Assembly (NCBI GenBank): GCA_025464425.1 | Contig: JAODGV010000036.1 | Location: 1-8,770 of the forward strand | Origin: Methanosarcinales archaeon | Lineage (GTDB): Archaea > Halobacteriota > Syntropharchaeia > Alkanophagales > Methanospirareceae | Length of the DNA: 8,770 bases | Reading direction: 5' to 3' | Shown: positions 6,441 to 8,770 of the stretch, piece after piece | How the letters are laid out: every line of letters starts with the position of its first letter | How positions within the stretch are numbered: position 1 is the first letter of the stretch | Made by a program: the position numbers and the translations under genes | Notes under the pieces: generated by a model | What the model saw: the letters and a program-made list of their open reading frames with translations, nothing else | Database searches by the model: none | What the model was told of the DNA's origin: nothing

Positions 6441-6809
6441 ACTTTCTCATAATTAGGAATACTTCTAATAAAGGGATAGCAAAGACAATGAACAGGGGGA
6501 TAAAGGTTTCGACGGGTGATTTTGAAATGGTTTTTCGTGTTGCAAAATTTTATAAGATTGGATATGTCAATAGTTGCATCCTTAACGAGAAGAATCATGC
6601 TCTGTGGTCGCGGTCAGCTTATGGTCGCTTTCCCCTTGATTATCTGCTATGAAACCGGTATAATAGCTGCGAGCATTGTTGCTAAGAGACGTCAGTAAAA
6701 AATCGGTGCTCAGCCCTCTAAATCCGAGGAGACCAGTTCATTCTTGATGCTGTATATTTGTCTATATTTGTGTATGTTCGTGCATAAATCAGGCAACCTG
6801 TCATATCCA
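6441..6809. other. Spacer between argS and atpH without a convincing gene
   Basis: This stretch holds no tRNA or rRNA signature and no recognised protein. Two short overlapping plus-strand reading frames exist. One begins at the ATG at 6488 and ends at 6652 (54 codons, with residues FEMVFRVAKFYKIGYVNS). The other runs from about 6564 to 6698 and is hydrophobic (PLIICYETGIIAASIVA). Neither is identifiable. A T6 run on the minus strand at 6697-6702, about 110 nt after the argS stop, could terminate argS. Near 6751-6780 three degenerate 10-nt units occur (TGTATATTTG, TCTATATTTG, TGTATGTTCG). The region could be a decayed gene, a small RNA locus or plain spacer. Confidence 0.5.
6488..6652 (+). 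CDS. Possible small hypothetical protein (54 codons)
   Basis: This frame starts at an ATG with AAGGGAT about 10 nt upstream and a TATA-like TAATAAAG shortly before that. The predicted peptide is mixed in composition (MNRGIKVSTGDFEMVFRVAK at its start, LWSRSAYGRFPLDYLL near its end) with no signal peptide or known motif. It is flanked on both sides by minus-strand genes. It may be chance or the remnant of a longer gene. I do not recognise it. Confidence 0.2.
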   Translation: MNRGIKVSTGDFEMVFRVAKFYKIGYVNSCILNEKNHALWSRSAYGRFPLDYLL

Positions 6810-8507
6810 TCACATCTCCTCCGGTGCTTCTATACCCAGCACAGACAGCACGTCATGCAGAACTCGCATCGTGCATTCCACGAGAACCAGTCTCGCAGCC
6901 CGCAATTCTTCATCTGCATTCAGTACCGGGCAGTTCTTATAAAATATATTGAACAGCTCAGCGAGCTCCCTCGCATATCTCGCAACCGGATGCAGTTTCA
7001 GCTCACGTGCTGCATTCTCCAGTACATACTCAAAGGTTGAGAGCTTCTTTATCAGCGCTACTTCGCTATCAGCACGTAACAGAGACAGATCAGCAGACTC
7101 AGGAACGGTAATGCCCTCGTCACGCGCCACACGTAATATACTGCATGCACGTGCATGGGCATACTGCACGAAGGGCGCACCCTTCTTCTCTATGTCCAGC
7201 GCCTCCTCGAGATCGAATATCATATGCTTCTCTGGCGAGACCTTCACCATGTCATAACGCAGTGCCCCTATCCCGACAATCCTCGCGATCTCTCGCTTCT
7301 TATCCTCGCTAAGGTCGCTTCTACGCTTATCCACCTCCTCATATGCTCGCTCTTCTATCTTGTCCATCAGCTCATCCGCCGAGATGTATCGCCCGGCACG
7401 CGTGGATAGCGAACCAGAAGGCAAAGATACGAACTCAAAGATGACGAATTCCGGCAGTACTTTCACACCCAGCAGAATTAGCGCTTTTCGTAATTGCTGT
7501 GATACCAGCTCGTGGTCTTTACCAAAGACGTCAATCATTCTATCACATCGCGCGCTCTTCCACCGATGGTACGCGAGATCACGTGTGGTATAAAGCGAAG
7601 TCCCATCTCTACGCTGAATCACCAGTTCCTTATCTATGCCTTCTAATTGCAGCATAATAGCAGAACCTTCATATTTTAGCTCACCTTTACGCTTTAACTC
7701 CTCTATTATACGTGCAACATCACCGGTACGCACGAATCTACTCTCAAAAACGAAGAGGTCATGCTTGATATTCAACCTGTGGAGAGATGCTTTTATACCT
7801 GCAAGACATCTCTGAACCGCTTCCTCGTAACGCTTCATCACCGCTTCATCGCCAGTCTCATACCGCTTCATCAGCGCTTCTACTTCGCTCTGATATGTAG
7901 CATCGGACTCCAGCATCCGATTTGCTGCAATATATGCATCTGCTACTGCATGGTCGCCCTTCTTATCTGTATTAAGCCCGAAGCGAGAGACGCCCCATAC
8001 AGCAACCGCAACCTGCCTGCCCATATCATTCACGTAATACTGTGTCTCCACACGGTAGCCTGAGCGCTTCAACACACGTGCGAGTGTATCACCTATTATA
8101 GCGTTCCTGAGATGCCCTATATGCAGTGGTCCATCCGGGTTCGCAGAGGTATGCTCTATTATTATCTTCGTATCACGCTTATCCACATCCACGGTATTAC
8201 CCGCTTTTATACGCTCAAGAGTGGCATTCAGGAACGAATCACTGACATAGAAGTTGATATACGGACCCATAGCAGCCACTTCAGATATAAGCGTACGGTT
8301 AGCTGGGGGTATGCTAATATTACGGACGATATCGTCCGCGATAACAGCGGGCGGCTTTCTGTATCTGGCGGCTAAGGAGAATGCGATTCTGGATGTGATA
8401 TCCGCATGTTCACTCGTCTCTAATTCCAGCGCGCGATGCTCATACGATGCTTTATCCAGTGCAGCCTTCAGTACATGCTCTACTTCCCGCTTGAATTGAA
8501 GAAACAT
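6810..8507 (-). CDS. argS: Arginyl-tRNA synthetase (class I)
   Basis: The 565-residue protein attaches arginine to tRNA-Arg. An N-terminal ArgRS-specific domain that recognises the tRNA D-loop covers about residues 1-110. The catalytic Rossmann fold follows with EHTSANPDGPLHIGHLRNAI, in which H129-I-G-H132 is the ATP-binding HIGH motif, and YYVNDMGRQVA at 157-167. The segment RDGTSLYTTRDLAYH (300-314) and the loop LSTRAGRYIS (367-376) correspond to the second half of the active site; the canonical KMSKS is replaced, as is common in ArgRS. The C-terminal DALR anticodon-binding domain runs from about FVQYAHARACSILR (446-459) to the end. Length is normal for the family. The ATG at 8507 is preceded by a TATA-like box at 8537-8547 that implies a leader of about 10 nt. 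It is transcribed away from the NifU-like gene. Confidence 0.97.
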   Translation of the reverse strand: MFLQFKREVEHVLKAALDKASYEHRALELETSEHADITSRIAFSLAARYRKPPAVIADDIVRNISIPPANRTLISEVAAMGPYINFYVSDSFLNATLERIKAGNTVDVDKRDTKIIIEHTSANPDGPLHIGHLRNAIIGDTLARVLKRSGYRVETQYYVNDMGRQVAVAVWGVSRFGLNTDKKGDHAVADAYIAANRMLESDATYQSEVEALMKRYETGDEAVMKRYEEAVQRCLAGIKASLHRLNIKHDLFVFESRFVRTGDVARIIEELKRKGELKYEGSAIMLQLEGIDKELVIQRRDGTSLYTTRDLAYHRWKSARCDRMIDVFGKDHELVSQQLRKALILLGVKVLPEFVIFEFVSLPSGSLSTRAGRYISADELMDKIEERAYEEVDKRRSDLSEDKKREIARIVGIGALRYDMVKVSPEKHMIFDLEEALDIEKKGAPFVQYAHARACSILRVARDEGITVPESADLSLLRADSEVALIKKLSTFEYVLENAARELKLHPVARYARELAELFNIFYKNCPVLNADEELRAARLVLVECTMRVLHDVLSVLGIEAPEEM

Positions 8508-8536
8508 CCGTCTTGATTTTGAATGTAATCTTTGGG

Positions 8537-8547
8537 ATAAATAAAAG
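8537..8547 (-). promoter_or_regulatory. TATA-like box of argS
   Basis: Minus-strand CTTTTATTTAT lies about 35 nt upstream of the argS ATG. Transcription would start near 8516, leaving a leader of about 10 nt. No strong Shine-Dalgarno sequence is seen before the ATG, in keeping with a short leader. Confidence 0.45.
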
Positions 8548-8600
8548 AATGTGTGAGTAGAGCAGTCACCAGCCAGCGTTCGTGGTTTCTCCTGCTGATG

Positions 8601-8617
8601 TTGATGTTTTGCATCAA
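8601..8617 (+). other. Small perfect hairpin in the argS / NifU-like divergent region
   Basis: TTGATG (8601-8606) and CATCAA (8612-8617) form a 6-bp perfect stem with a 5-nt loop, followed by the T-rich TTATTTTAT at 8618-8626. It resembles a weak terminator on the plus strand, but no gene upstream on that strand needs one. It may be chance. Confidence 0.3.
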
Positions 8618-8669
8618 TTATTTTATCCCTGAGTATCTGACGGTGGTATCCAGTTCCAGTAATCCTTTA

Positions 8670-8689
8670 TATATAACAATTGTTATATA
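8670..8689. promoter_or_regulatory. Perfect 20-bp palindrome overlapping the TATA box of the NifU-like gene
   Basis: TATATAACAATTGTTATATA is a perfect inverted repeat centred on CAATTG. It overlaps the TATA-like TTTATATATA at 8667-8676, which is placed to start transcription near 8697, about 10 nt before the ATG at 8706. A dimeric regulator bound here would block TBP, so this is a likely operator for repression of the NifU-like gene. The regulator is unknown. AT-rich palindromes can arise by chance, but the length and position argue for function. Confidence 0.6.
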
Positions 8690-8705
8690 AAGAAGTGGTG
8701 ATAAT

Positions 8706-8770
8706 ATGGAGGAAAAAGTGAGGGAGGTAATAGAAAAAGATGTGAGACCGCTTTTAGCGATGGAAGGCGG
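8706..8770 (+). CDS. NifU-like C-terminal-domain Fe-S scaffold protein, 5' part only
   Basis: Only the first 21 complete codons are present; the gene runs off the window. The peptide MEEKVREVIEKDVRPLLAME is typical of the start of the NifU C-terminal (Nfu) domain, in which a helix ending in RPxLxxxGG precedes the central strands. This family carries or delivers Fe-S clusters by a CxxC pair, which would lie downstream of the window edge. The ATG at 8706 has GTGGTGAT at 8695-8702 as a possible ribosome binding site, and a palindromic operator-like element 16 nt upstream. Loss of the rest of the gene is due to the window edge and is no sign of a defect. Confidence 0.8.
   Translation, partial: MEEKVREVIEKDVRPLLAMEG

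Noticed and set aside
6564..6698. Hydrophobic peptide as a remnant of the missing ATP synthase c subunit (atpK)
   Set aside because: GRGQLMVAFPLIICYETG loosely recalls the second helix of c subunits and lies beside atpH, but it is on the opposite strand, lacks the first helix and the conserved carboxylate context, and the resemblance is too weak to claim.
6580..6740. tRNA or other structured RNA gene
   Set aside because: No T-arm GGTTCRA motif, acceptor stem or clover-leaf pairing was found by eye.
8591..8643. C/D-box small RNA candidate
   Set aside because: TGATGT and CTGA elements occur, but the C box does not match TGATGA, the boxes are poorly spaced, and no terminal stem is visible.
1..8770. 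CRISPR arrays, insertion sequences or phage genes
   Set aside because: No regularly spaced repeats of 25-40 nt, terminal inverted repeats flanking a transposase, or integrase-like proteins were seen.

Overview
The window is archaeal chromosomal DNA. It carries archaeal/eukaryotic-type ribosomal proteins (eL19, and archaeal forms of uL18, uS5 and uL30), peripheral- and central-stalk subunits of an A-type ATP synthase, and a UbiA-family enzyme of the type that makes archaeal ether lipids. TATA-like boxes precede several genes. A small multihaem c-type cytochrome lipoprotein and a LarA-type nickel enzyme suggest an anaerobic euryarchaeon, perhaps a relative of the ANME/Syntrophoarchaeum/Archaeoglobus type. 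That placement is inference and was not tested by any search.

Layout. (1) Positions 1-3379, plus strand: a LarA-family nickel-dependent racemase gene runs, with a 9-nt gap, into rpl19e-rpl18-rps5-rpl30. These four ribosomal genes abut or overlap and are the distal part of the archaeal spc-type ribosomal operon. The block stops after rpl30, without the expected rpl15 and secY. (2) 3413-3970, minus strand: a lipoprotein c-type cytochrome with four CXXCH motifs and one possible CX12CH motif, convergent with rpl30. (3) 4140-5012, plus strand: a UbiA prenyltransferase, probably digeranylgeranylglyceryl phosphate synthase, divergent from the cytochrome. (4) 6404 down to 5110, minus strand: atpH-atpE-atpF of the A-type ATP synthase, tightly coupled, but without the I, K, C, A, B and D genes that usually surround them. 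(5) 6405-6809: a roughly 400-nt spacer with no convincing gene. (6) 8507 down to 6810, minus strand: arginyl-tRNA synthetase. (7) 8508-8705: a divergent promoter region with a perfect 20-bp palindrome just upstream of a NifU-like iron-sulfur protein gene, which starts at 8706 and runs off the window.

Most of the content is housekeeping: translation, membrane lipid synthesis, energy conversion and Fe-S assembly. The unusual points are the possible fifth, long-spaced haem site in the cytochrome, the palindromic operator-like element at the NifU-like gene, and the shortened, rearranged ribosomal and ATP synthase clusters. I see no mobile element, CRISPR array, rRNA or tRNA gene, and no clear sign of a wholly new multi-gene system.
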